A program made the translations under genes and the position numbers. 64,000 bases of DNA from G963677445 sp963678275 (GTDB lineage: Bacteria > Bacteroidota > Ignavibacteria > Ignavibacteriales > Melioribacteraceae): NCBI GenBank assembly GCA_963678275.1, contig OY782765.1, positions 5,766,001 through 5,830,000 on the forward strand, read 5' to 3'. Shown here in pieces: positions 28,313-37,213 of the stretch. The notes under the pieces are model-generated. The model did not search any database. It was not told where the DNA came from and worked only from the letters and a program-made list of their open reading frames with translations. Each line of letters opens with the position of its first letter. The stretch's first letter is position 1.

Positions 28313-29039
28313 AGATGTCAGTCAATAAATTCATTGATAATTCGCAGATGATATTCCCAATGCGTTAAACTTATTTTTATATAATTTAAGAGTCAAGCAA
28401 AATAAATGACAAAATCATGAAAAAGAAGTAAATATTAAGATATTTTGTGTTATTCGGAAGAAGAATCCATCATTCCGGCATATTAAGCCGGTATACGGGA
28501 GATATTGTCAGCGCTAACCGGATGAAAAGCCACAAAAACACCAAAACACAAAATCCCACAAAAAAAAGCTCAAAAAACCTTATTCTTTTGTTAACCTTAG
28601 TAGCGTGGGAACCACCTGGCAAAACAAAACCTTAACCTAATTTAAACAGGGTAATAATTCCGGGGGAATTAACAAATGATCGCGTAAAAAGCACAGCACA
28701 GGATTGAGGGGATTAAAAGATTGACCGGATATAAGTTAGCTATCGGAATCGGGTTTTAAAAAAATCAGAGAAATGTTTTTTACTCTTCACTAATCACTCG
28801 TCCCGTCTGGCTTTGCCTGTTTGTTTAACATGAAAGAAAAAACAAAAACATCAGAAAATATATTATTATAAAGTGAAATATTCTTAAAACTGTGAAAGAA
28901 AGGTATAAAAGGATTATTATTAATGTTTTGTTAACCGGTTTTTCTTGATTTGGTGCTTTTTTTATAGTATTTTAAAACTTGGTTGTCAATGCAATAAAAA
29001 GTACACTGAAATTAATTTAAACTCACCACTTCAGGATAT
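28313..29039. repeat. Repeat island 4 (non-coding, 0.7 kb)
   Basis: The gap lies between divergent genes. It contains AAGCCACAAAAACACCAAAA-type sequence (about 28530) leading into an AACCTTA-box element at 28575-28650 (with GTGGGAACCACC in the variable part), and a CTGGCTTTGCC remnant near 28808. The last 200 bp before the sensor gene is AT-rich unique DNA that presumably holds its promoter. No gene was recognised. Confidence 0.7.
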
Positions 29040-30443
29040 ATGAAGACTGATGTAAAGAGCAAACCACAATTATTTGATTCCCTCGAAGAACTTAAAGAAT
29101 CTTCAGAACAAGAACACGCAGACAAAAACTCCTCCGCTATAACCCTTTGGTGGTTAAATCTCAAATATGAAACAAGAATTTTAGTGGTTACCGCTTCCAT
29201 TTCCGCGGGAGTATGGCTCTTTGATTCCCTTATTGATTATTTATTCTTTTATGATCTTTCTTTCTGGGATACATTTCTTTTCGCTATTCCCGCTCCCGAA
29301 GTATTTACGCGAATAATGATTGTTTTTACATTTATTTTGTTCTCTCTTATTTTTACCAATATTCTTCTTGGTTACAGGGATACCCAGGTTAATCTGAAAC
29401 AGATAAATGAGGAACTTGAAAACCGGGTTTTACGCAGGACAGAAAAATTTATTAAATCTAATAATAAATTACAGCTTGAAACAGTTGAACGAAAAAGGGC
29501 GCAGGAGAAGTTAAAACAGAAAGCGGAATTTAACGAACTTGTCGCGGGTATTTCATCACGAATGATTAATATTAACAGCAGTGATATTGAGGATGAGATT
29601 AAATCGGCCCTGAGATGGATAAGTGAGTTTAAAGATATTGAAAGAGCCTATACATTTGAATATACCCAGGGGATAGGGAAGATAAGGGAGCTTATTGAAT
29701 GGCACGATGAGGATGTTAAATCTATCGAAAAATTAATTTCTGAAACGGGGGGCAATTATCTTTCCCGGTTTATTTCAGGTATTATGGATAGAGAAATCTA
29801 TAAAGTTAACAGTCTGAGTGAAATTCCTGAAGATGGCGAGGATGAACTGTTATTTGCCAAAATGCATGAGCTGCAGTCAGTTCTCGTATTGCCTGTAAAA
29901 TTTCTCGGCCAGACTTCAAGATTTATCATTCTTGAGTCCCTGGTCAAAGAAAAAAAGTGGTCGGAAGATACAATAAATTCATTATCTATCGTCAGCGAAA
30001 TATTCATTAATGCTTTGGAAAGAAAGAGTAATGAAGAGGCGCTGAAAAAAAGTGAAATAAAATTCCGCACTCTGTTTGAAGAATTACCTATTGGCCTTTA
30101 CCGAACAACCGCCAGTGGTAAAATTCTTGAAGCCAATGACGCTCTTGTAAAGATACTGGGTTTTAAATCGAAAAAAGCTCTTTTGTCAAGCAATGTTTCT
30201 AAAATGTATATAAATCCGGAGGATCGGGAAGAGTTCTGCCGGATTTTGCTGGAAAAAGAAATTATTCACGAATTTGAATTTCCTGTAAAAACAAAAGATG
30301 GCAGAACAATTATTGTCCAGGATACTGCGAGGCTGGTTAAAGATGAAAAAAACGGGCTGGAATATTTTGAAGGAAATATGAGAATCGTAAAAAGCAGCGA
30401 AAAAAGCAGCAGCAAAATAAATCTGACTGAATTTGTGAATTGA
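29040..30443 (+). CDS. Membrane GAF-PAS sensor protein without a recognisable output domain
   Basis: The 467-residue protein has two membrane segments (about residues 35-60 and 85-115), a coiled-coil linker, a GAF-like domain (about 160-325, with LQSVLVLPVKFLG and SRFIILESL strands) and a PAS domain (about 340-455, FRTLFEELPIGLYRTTASGKILEANDAL split at turns; EFPVKTKDGRTIIVQDTARLV; EYFEGNMRIV). It then stops after a short Ser/Lys tail. No kinase, GGDEF, EAL or phosphatase domain follows, so it either modulates a partner or has lost its output. A 46-bp repeat element begins about 6 bp after the stop, which would fit a truncation. Confidence 0.8.
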   Translation: MKTDVKSKPQLFDSLEELKESSEQEHADKNSSAITLWWLNLKYETRILVVTASISAGVWLFDSLIDYLFFYDLSFWDTFLFAIPAPEVFTRIMIVFTFILFSLIFTNILLGYRDTQVNLKQINEELENRVLRRTEKFIKSNNKLQLETVERKRAQEKLKQKAEFNELVAGISSRMININSSDIEDEIKSALRWISEFKDIERAYTFEYTQGIGKIRELIEWHDEDVKSIEKLISETGGNYLSRFISGIMDREIYKVNSLSEIPEDGEDELLFAKMHELQSVLVLPVKFLGQTSRFIILESLVKEKKWSEDTINSLSIVSEIFINALERKSNEEALKKSEIKFRTLFEELPIGLYRTTASGKILEANDALVKILGFKSKKALLSSNVSKMYINPEDREEFCRILLEKEIIHEFEFPVKTKDGRTIIVQDTARLVKDEKNGLEYFEGNMRIVKSSEKSSSKINLTEFVN

Positions 30444-31311
30444 ACAGGAATAATACGTAAGCAATCAGATTCTGCATAAAATGGCAAGATTTAATTTTCT
30501 GTTTAGTGTTTTGTTGATACCCTCCGGGAATCGAAAAGTTTGGTTGATTCTTTTTCTACAATAATCCTGCTTCCACAAAGCATATCCAAATTAAAAAATT
30601 GAGACTTCGGGTTTTACTCTCTCACTCTGGCTATACCGGTTTATGAAGATTAAGAACTCCTGATTCCGATAATAAAAACAATAGCTTACATGATTTCATT
30701 CGTAAAATAAAAACGAAGAAAATCTGACAAGAAAACAACTTTGACGAGTCTTTCTTTATCTTGTCGAATAATGTTTAGAACCAATATATTGGAATTGTAT
30801 TATTTTTAAAAATATTATAATTTGAACGCCATTTTATGCATCTCCTACAGAGATGTTTACCAGATTGTCTATCGTTTTCTACCCCATTGGGACGTTCCGC
30901 ACTAATTGGAACCTATACAAGGTTCTTTTAAGTGCATTGCCTTGTAGAGGCAGTAATTATTGTAGAGAATTGTTAATACCATAAGACAAAATCCTTGTAG
31001 AGGATTCACAAACCACCCCGGATAATCAAATACCTTTAGACATCCCTGATAAACCCAGATTAATAGAATTTTAAATTTTCAACACATCATTTATGGTTAA
31101 ATAAGGGTCTTGTCACGTAATAGATGGATAACAACCTTTTAGAGTATTTTCCAAAATTTCCGCGATTTCATTTTGCGAGAGGTCAGGAGTTCTGATATTA
31201 AGGAATATAGCCTGAAAAACCGGGTAATTTTTTTATTATCAATTATCCCTTCAGTAGCTTTCCAAATATCGGAACTCCTTACTCCATGAAAAATAAAACC
31301 GTCAGGAATTT
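30444..31311. repeat. Repeat island 5 (non-coding, 0.87 kb)
   Basis: It starts with a diverged 46-bp element (30449-30494, CAGATTCTGCATAAAATGG). It also holds a CTGGCTATACCGG remnant near 30626 and a stretch around 30830-31010 with CCATTGGGACGTTCC and three spaced TTGTAGAG segments (about 30942, 30959, 30994). No AACCTTA box was seen. It separates convergent genes; the remainder to 31311 is AT-rich with no visible feature. Confidence 0.6.
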
Positions 31312-32442
31312 TTATCCTTCAATAAAGGATTTTATTATCTCCTCCATCTGGTCATATTCAATAAGGAACGCGTCGTGTCCATGTATTGAATTAATTTCGG
31401 CGTATTTTGATCCGGGGATTAAAGAATTTATTTTTTTCTGCTCTTCAGGGGGATAAAGTATATCGCTGGAGATGCCGATAACCAATGACCTGCTTTTAAT
31501 TTTTCCCAGCGCTTTGTCAATTCCGCCCCGGTTTTTCCCAACATCATGCATATCCATCATATGGGAGAGATAAAGATATGTGTTGGCGTCAAAGCGGTCG
31601 CAAAGTTTTTTACCCTGGTATTCAAGATAATTCTCAGCCTGGTATTTGCGGTCGAAGCTGTAAAAGTTTTCTTTTTTTAATTCTCTTCCAAACTTCCTTT
31701 CAAAAGATGGCGCCGACCTGTAGGAGATCATGGCAACCTGCCGGGCAATGGAAATGCCATTTTCAGGCTGCTTTTTGTAATTGCCATTTTTCCATTCCGG
31801 ATCAGCCATTATTGCCTGACGCTGAACAGAGTTTAATCCGACAGCCCAGTCGGAATGCCCGGCGGAGGTGGCAACAGGGATAATGGTGTCAATAAATTCG
31901 GGAAACATTATCGCCATTTCAAGGACCTGCATTCCACCGAGTGAACCACCAGCGGCAATTTGAATCCTGGTTATACCAAGGAAATCGAGCAGTTCCTTTT
32001 GCAGTCTTACAACATCGCGGACGGTAAGGAGTGGAAACTCTATCCCGTATTTTTCACCGGTATCTTTATTTATTTCCGCGGGACCGGCGGAGCCGTAACA
32101 GCTCCCCGGTATATTTATGCATATCACAAAATATTTGTCTGTATCAAAGGTTTTACCCGGACCAATAAGAGGATCCCACCAGCCCGGTTTGCCCATAAAC
32201 ATTTTGTTATATTTCATCAGGCATTCACTGCCGTTGCCATTTTCAAGTTCCGATTCAGGCAAAATGCCCGCGGCATGGGCGTTGCCGGTCAGCGCGTGGC
32301 AGATCAGAATTACATTGTCTTTGTTTTTGTTCAGCGAGCCGTAGGTCTGAAAGGCCAGAGTAATATTTTGTAAGGAATCACCCGCTTCTGTGGCATAAGA
32401 ATTTTCTGAATAAAAACCGGCAAATAAAGTTTTAACTTCCAT
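31312..32442 (-). CDS. metX: Homoserine O-acetyltransferase
   Basis: The 376-residue protein is of full family length. It has the alpha/beta-hydrolase fold with CHALTGNAH (oxyanion region), GWWDPLIGPGKTFDTDKYFV and NIPGSCYGS. The nucleophile elbow is AAGGSLGGMQ with Ser167 (usual form GGSMGGMQ). The C-terminal acid and base are in GISSDILYPPEEQ and INSIHGHDAFL. It acetylates (or possibly succinylates) homoserine, the first committed step to methionine. The acyl donor cannot be settled by sequence reading alone, though pairing with an O-acetylhomoserine sulfhydrylase gene favours acetyl. It lies 15 bp downstream of metY and thus under the same SAM riboswitch. Confidence 0.93.
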   Translation of the reverse strand: MEVKTLFAGFYSENSYATEAGDSLQNITLAFQTYGSLNKNKDNVILICHALTGNAHAAGILPESELENGNGSECLMKYNKMFMGKPGWWDPLIGPGKTFDTDKYFVICINIPGSCYGSAGPAEINKDTGEKYGIEFPLLTVRDVVRLQKELLDFLGITRIQIAAGGSLGGMQVLEMAIMFPEFIDTIIPVATSAGHSDWAVGLNSVQRQAIMADPEWKNGNYKKQPENGISIARQVAMISYRSAPSFERKFGRELKKENFYSFDRKYQAENYLEYQGKKLCDRFDANTYLYLSHMMDMHDVGKNRGGIDKALGKIKSRSLVIGISSDILYPPEEQKKINSLIPGSKYAEINSIHGHDAFLIEYDQMEEIIKSFIEG

Positions 32443-32457
32443 AATATTCCATCGATT

Positions 32458-33759
32458 TCATAATTTGTTCAGGGCCTGGTCAAAATCAGCTATTATATCA
32501 TCTATATGTTCAATGCCGACAGAACAGCGGATCATATCATCCCCGACACCGGCGGAAATTCTTTCTTTGGTTGAAAGCTGCCGGTGTGTTGTTGAAGCCG
32601 GGTGAATGACCAGGGTTTTAGCATCTCCAACATTCGCGAGAAGACTGGCCAAATTTACATTGTTTACAAATGATTTTCCAGCTTCGAGGCCCCCTTTTAT
32701 TCCAAATGAAATCATTGAGCCAAACATTTCGTGATTCAGATATTTTTTTGCCGCTTCATGGAAAGGATGTTCCTTAAGTCCGGGATAATTTACCCGGGTT
32801 ATATTTTTATGGTCGTTCAGCCATTCCGCTAATCTCAGCGCGTTTTGAGAATGTCTTTCGACACGCAGCGAAAGAGTTTCAAGTCCCTGCAGAAGAAGAA
32901 ATGAATTAAAGGGGCTCTGGCAGGGCCCGAGGTCTCTTAATCCTTCCACCCTTGCCCTGGTAATAAATGCTATATTGCCGAATGGAGATTTTTTACCAAA
33001 TAGTTCATTAAACCTTATGTCATGATAACCGGGGCTTGGTTCTGTAAAGATGGGGAATTTTCCGCTGCCCCAGTCAAAGTTGCCCGAATCAACAATCACA
33101 CCCCCGATTGTAGTGCCGTGGCCGCCTATCCATTTTGTAGCAGAAGCTACTACTATATCAGCTCCATGTCTGATTGGCGAGGCGAGAAAACCGGCCGCGC
33201 CGAAGGTATTATCAACTACCAGTGGTATTCCGTTTTTGTGCGCGACTTCTGCGAAAGCTTTTATATCGGGGACATTCAGGCGCGGGTTGCCGATCGTTTC
33301 AATATAAAGAGCTTTTGTTTTATCATCAATAACAGCTTCAAAATCTGCCGGATCGTCGCTGCTGACAAATTTTACATTTATTCCGAGGCGGGGCAAAGTG
33401 ACCTTAAACAAATTGTATGTGCCGCCGTAGAGGTAGCTGGTTGAAACAATATTCTCACCTGCCTGCGCGAGTGTGGTAACAGCGAGAGTCTCAGCCGCCT
33501 GGCCGGATGAAACAGCGAGGGCCGCGATTCCTCCCTCAAGAGCGGCAATCCGTTTTTCGAAAACATCAGTTGTCGGGTTCATTATCCGGGTGTAGATATT
33601 CCCGAATTTTTTCAGATCAAAAAGTTCGGCGGCATGGTCCGCGTTATCGAAGAGATATGATGAAGTCTGGTATATAGGCACAGCCCGCGATTTTGTGGTC
33701 GGATCAATCTCCTGACCCGCGTGAAGCTGAAGTGTTTCAAAGCGGTAGTTATTCAGCAT
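32458..33759 (-). CDS. metY: O-acetylhomoserine (thiol)-lyase / sulfhydrylase
   Basis: The 433-residue Cys/Met-metabolism PLP enzyme has YETLQLHAGQ-like start RFETLQLHAGQ, SSGQAAE, ETIGNPRLNVPDI, the DNTFGAAGF strand and the PLP Lys in ASATKWIGGHGTTIGG. The length of about 430 and the long insertion distinguish MetY from MetB/MetC. It makes homocysteine directly from O-acetylhomoserine and sulfide. The start at 33759 (ATG, preceded by CAGGAG at 5-nt spacing) is clear; the open frame continues up to 33906 only by running through the riboswitch. It is the first gene of a metY-metX operon. Confidence 0.94.
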   Translation of the reverse strand: MLNNYRFETLQLHAGQEIDPTTKSRAVPIYQTSSYLFDNADHAAELFDLKKFGNIYTRIMNPTTDVFEKRIAALEGGIAALAVSSGQAAETLAVTTLAQAGENIVSTSYLYGGTYNLFKVTLPRLGINVKFVSSDDPADFEAVIDDKTKALYIETIGNPRLNVPDIKAFAEVAHKNGIPLVVDNTFGAAGFLASPIRHGADIVVASATKWIGGHGTTIGGVIVDSGNFDWGSGKFPIFTEPSPGYHDIRFNELFGKKSPFGNIAFITRARVEGLRDLGPCQSPFNSFLLLQGLETLSLRVERHSQNALRLAEWLNDHKNITRVNYPGLKEHPFHEAAKKYLNHEMFGSMISFGIKGGLEAGKSFVNNVNLASLLANVGDAKTLVIHPASTTHRQLSTKERISAGVGDDMIRCSVGIEHIDDIIADFDQALNKL

Positions 33760-33780
33760 GTTAACTCCTGAAAAAATTGC

Positions 33781-33817
33781 AAAAAAAAACCTCTCCGGGA
33801 AGATACCGAAGAGGTTT
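33781..33817 (-). terminator. Riboswitch-controlled intrinsic terminator before metY
   Basis: On the minus strand AAACCTCT and AGAGGTTT form an 8-bp stem around a 15-nt loop, followed by nine or more T residues. It lies between the SAM-I aptamer and the metY ribosome-binding site, 22 nt before the start codon. It is the expression platform: ligand binding should favour this hairpin. The alternative antiterminator pairing was not worked out. Confidence 0.85.
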
Positions 33818-33827
33818 TTAAACTTTC

Positions 33828-33938
33828 TTTTATCTTTCCCGCAACATAAGTCGTGGGCAGGAATTAGCACCTTTCCCCGTCGCGGGGAAGGTTGCCAAGG
33901 CTTCAAAGGGCCTGATCCCTCAGCCTTTCTGGATAAAA
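33828..33938 (-). promoter_or_regulatory. SAM-I riboswitch (S-box) aptamer
   Basis: Read on the minus strand, P1 is TTTTATC / GATAAAA (33932-33938 with 33828-33834). It is followed by the conserved AGAAAGGCTGAGGGA, GGCCCTTTGAAGCC and TTGGCAACC segments, a GC-rich CCTTCCCCGCG..CGGGGAAGG arm, then GTGCTAATTCC and the P4-like arm. This order and these signature strings are those of the S-box/SAM-I class, which binds S-adenosylmethionine and shuts off methionine genes. It is followed by a terminator and the metY-metX operon, consistent with feedback control of homocysteine synthesis. Confidence 0.95.
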
Positions 33939-34061
33939 CTGATATATATTTAAGAACATAAAGACAACTTAACGTTGTGCAAATTTATTATATATAAGAC
34001 TGCTTGTCAAGATTTTTGTAAACAGGGAGGGTCAAATTGTGATTTTTCAGGAAATGGTTTG

Positions 34062-34102
34062 AAAAGAAAAAAGAGGACAGGCTTATAAATCAAAGCCTGT
34101 CC
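34062..34102 (-). terminator. Intrinsic terminator of the 1033-residue T9SS gene
   Basis: On the minus strand GGACAGGCTT and AAGCCTGTCC pair as a perfect 10-bp stem around an 8-nt loop, followed by TCTTTTTTCTTTTC. It begins 9 nt after the stop codon. It is a textbook Rho-independent terminator. Confidence 0.9.
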
Positions 34103-34111
34103 CGCAAATAT

Positions 34112-37100
34112 TTATCGCATTAATATCATTTTTCTTGTCTGAATGAAATCTCCCGAAGTGATTTTGTAAAGATAAACACCGCTTGATACTTCCTGACCGG
34201 CATTATTGCGGCCATTCCATTTAACGCTGAATTTACCTCTCTGCATCTGACCATCAACGAGAGTGACGATTTCTTCACCGAGGCTGTTGAATACAATCAG
34301 TTTAACCTGTCCGGCTTCGGGAATTGAAAACCGGATTGTAGTTTCGGGGTTGAACGGGTTGGGGTAATTTTGTTCCAGTTCATAATTGATCTCTTCAATG
34401 CCATCATCTTCAACATCTGTGGAGACAGAGTTAATAGAGAAGGTATAAATAACTCCCGATTCAGCGTTGAACTGGTGGCTGAATGTTTCGAGCATATTCA
34501 GTGGAACCGCGCCTATTCCCGGACCATTGAGAACAAAGCGATATTTTGTTCTTATTTCTTCAGGAATTTGTTCAAGAATATTATCCCAGTTCAGAATAAC
34601 CTGACCCGACATTCTTGATGAAACATTGAATGACCAGTTTTTGCCAAATTCACCACCTTCAAAGGGTGATTTGATATCGCTGGCGAATTTTGAAAAATAC
34701 TGTGACCATGAAGTCTGGCTGAAATAAGTTTCCAGAGCATTCGGCGCTGGTGAAAGAGGAGGTTTGACAAAATCAAATACAGGATCAAATCCATCTGTGG
34801 CATCTTCCGAAACGCCAAAACTCAGCAGAATATCTTTAGCTCCGTTTGCCAGGGCGTTTATTGTCGCGTACCAGTTGTTTTCATCAATCTGATCGAAGTT
34901 CGATTTTTCAATCGGGCTGCCGGTTGTTGAATCATGATAAAAAATAGTGGAAACGCCTGTTGTAAGCGCCGGTATCCAGTAACCTGCCCATTGCGAGAGA
35001 GTATCGGAAGAAACATAACTGGAATCGGACTGCCTGTAATTATAAAGCACGTTCTGAACCCATCCTGCTGAAGCGGCCTCAGAGATACTCTTTATTTCGG
35101 CATCTTTCCTGAAATAAATGACAGATTTTTCATATTGTCTGACGTAAGGTGTCGCGATCATATTGGAACCGGCCTGCAACGCAAAAGTTACTGAATCGAC
35201 CGAGGGGGTCCCTGATACATCTATTGAGGCGGCTTCTTCCAATCCCAGCCAGTATCCGTGACCAAGTTCAATTGTATCCTCACCTGTGTAACCTCCTCCG
35301 GGATTATATGTATAGAGTATATAGGAGAGAATATCATCTCCGATGACCTGACTTGTTGCCGGATTATCGGGAGTAACAGGCACTGAGAACATTGTCCAGC
35401 CGGCAGAAACAGATTTACTTATTTCGGCGCCTGAGCCTGTACCCTGGACAGCTATAAAAAATTGTCCCGGGGCGTCACTAACCAGTTCGACCGAATCGGT
35501 ATAGGTAGTTACCGCCTGCGGATTAAATTTTATGGTGAGGGCTGAGGAGTCATTTACAAACACACGGAAGTTAGTCGCGCTTGTAATTGAGAAGACACTA
35601 TTTGTTGTTGTAACATTTGATACGGTCAGTGTTGTATCACCGGTATTATAAACCTGCACTGTTATGGATGAATCGTAATCCACCTTTACAGTACCATAGT
35701 TGAGGCTTGTGCTGCCTGCCGATATTCCGGGAACAAGCTGCTGGGCGGTTCCGGCAAGTTTTACAACCGCCGAACTGTTATTGGGATCGTTGCTCGATAT
35801 GGTAAGCGTTTCATCATAACTGCCCGAAGCAACAGGATCAAATGTTACATCCACGCTTAAAATACTGTCTTTCGCAATATTATGTGTCGTGCCGCCGGTA
35901 AATGTAAATACCGCGTGGCTTGATACTATATTGCTGATCACAAGGGTTGAATCACCTGTATTTGTGATTTCCAGAGTAAGCGTTGAATCTTCATTGGTTT
36001 TTACCGTGCCGAAATTCAGACTGTCTGAACTTAAACTGATTGTGGGTGATGTGAGGGTTACGCCTACCTTTAATCTGAATGCCCTCTCAACCGAACGGCT
36101 TCCGCTGTTATAGGTGTATGTCCCCTGGTTCCTGACATTATGGGTTGAATCATTTTCAAGGTCAATCAGCAGGATATCGTAATTTGAGGGTACATAATCG
36201 AATTCATCGAGGGTCAGAGTTATATCTGAGTTTGTCTGGTCGGTATTAACCTTAAAATTCCATAACGAGGTCGTTTCATTAAGGGAAATAAGGTCTTTAA
36301 TATCTCTCTTGAAATTTGGTCCCAGTACAGTTGACCAGTCGGTGTGAGGAAAATATACCTGTACATAGGAAGATGGCGGTAAAGGAGCCTGTGGAAGATC
36401 GATCGTTGAATCAAATCCGTTGGTGGCGTTAACCGCCATACCGGCATAAATATTCTGATCGCTTATTGAACCGGTGGAGGCTCCCAGCCTTACAATCCAT
36501 TCGAAGTTATCATTATGGAACGTGTGATTATGTGTCAGGTCACTGAGCAGGTAATAATTTTTCCAGTGCGAATTAAAAGTCAATCCGCCGCCGCCCGAGG
36601 TATTTGTGAAAAGGTTTGAGGGAAGGCCTCCGCAAATACTTCCTACATCCCAATCCTCTTCCACATAAACAATAAAATTAATCTGCTCAGGTGAACCGAG
36701 GTCGGCTCTTTCCATTTTCATTTTCCAAAGGCTGTTATCTGTATCTTTATAATTTTCAGTGGTTATTTCGGTATTTGTCCAGCCATCTGAATAAACTCTT
36801 CTGTATTCAGAGTTATCAAAAGTCTTAAAAGCGTAGTGATAATTTGCTGTTATCGATATGGAGGGATCATATCTCCATGCCTCGCCGTCGGTGGTTCCGG
36901 TACCTTCGGTCGGATTTTCATGAGGATCTGTGTCAATATAAATATGGTACACCCTGTCGTTATCTGTAACCGGACCGGAAGGTGTATTGCCTGAAAATCC
37001 AAAATAAAAATATTCATCGTCAAATGTAAAATAGGCGTAAAGATCGCTGCCGCTGGTTGTTTCCATCCGTTCAGTGTTATTATCAAAATTAAACTGGGCG

Positions 37101-37213
37101 ATAGGTATACTTTCAATCGATCCGCTGTTTCCCTTCGAAACCGCTCCATTCTGAGCGAAAGCAATTCCTGAAAGTAACAGGGAAAATATCAAAACATTAA
37201 AGAGTCGTCTCAT
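34112..37213 (-). CDS. Secreted multi-domain protein with two HYDIN-like domains and T9SS sorting domain
   Basis: The 1033-residue protein has a signal peptide (LFNVLIFSLLLSGIAFAQ). An N-terminal beta domain of about 200 residues (YFTFDDEYFYFGFSG, HIYIDTDPHEN) recalls CBM9/DOMON-like folds. Two tandem choice-of-anchor-D/HYDIN repeats follow, each marked by LNFGTVK-type strands and ITNTGDSTL or VYNTGDTTL (about residues 395-595). Next come GWTMFSVPVTP-type repeats shared with the two other T9SS proteins here. The T9SS type-A sorting domain carries NYPNPFNPETTIRFSIP and ends QTRKMILMR. No catalytic motif is recognised; an adhesive or structural surface role is the best guess. It is monocistronic with its own terminator. 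Confidence 0.8.
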   Translation of the reverse strand: MRRLFNVLIFSLLLSGIAFAQNGAVSKGNSGSIESIPIAQFNFDNNTERMETTSGSDLYAYFTFDDEYFYFGFSGNTPSGPVTDNDRVYHIYIDTDPHENPTEGTGTTDGEAWRYDPSISITANYHYAFKTFDNSEYRRVYSDGWTNTEITTENYKDTDNSLWKMKMERADLGSPEQINFIVYVEEDWDVGSICGGLPSNLFTNTSGGGGLTFNSHWKNYYLLSDLTHNHTFHNDNFEWIVRLGASTGSISDQNIYAGMAVNATNGFDSTIDLPQAPLPPSSYVQVYFPHTDWSTVLGPNFKRDIKDLISLNETTSLWNFKVNTDQTNSDITLTLDEFDYVPSNYDILLIDLENDSTHNVRNQGTYTYNSGSRSVERAFRLKVGVTLTSPTISLSSDSLNFGTVKTNEDSTLTLEITNTGDSTLVISNIVSSHAVFTFTGGTTHNIAKDSILSVDVTFDPVASGSYDETLTISSNDPNNSSAVVKLAGTAQQLVPGISAGSTSLNYGTVKVDYDSSITVQVYNTGDTTLTVSNVTTTNSVFSITSATNFRVFVNDSSALTIKFNPQAVTTYTDSVELVSDAPGQFFIAVQGTGSGAEISKSVSAGWTMFSVPVTPDNPATSQVIGDDILSYILYTYNPGGGYTGEDTIELGHGYWLGLEEAASIDVSGTPSVDSVTFALQAGSNMIATPYVRQYEKSVIYFRKDAEIKSISEAASAGWVQNVLYNYRQSDSSYVSSDTLSQWAGYWIPALTTGVSTIFYHDSTTGSPIEKSNFDQIDENNWYATINALANGAKDILLSFGVSEDATDGFDPVFDFVKPPLSPAPNALETYFSQTSWSQYFSKFASDIKSPFEGGEFGKNWSFNVSSRMSGQVILNWDNILEQIPEEIRTKYRFVLNGPGIGAVPLNMLETFSHQFNAESGVIYTFSINSVSTDVEDDGIEEINYELEQNYPNPFNPETTIRFSIPEAGQVKLIVFNSLGEEIVTLVDGQMQRGKFSVKWNGRNNAGQEVSSGVYLYKITSGDFIQTRKMILMR

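Noticed and set aside
33760..33906. N-terminal extension of MetY by 49 residues.
   Set aside because: It runs through the SAM-I terminator and aptamer; the strong RBS and family-typical start lie at 33759.
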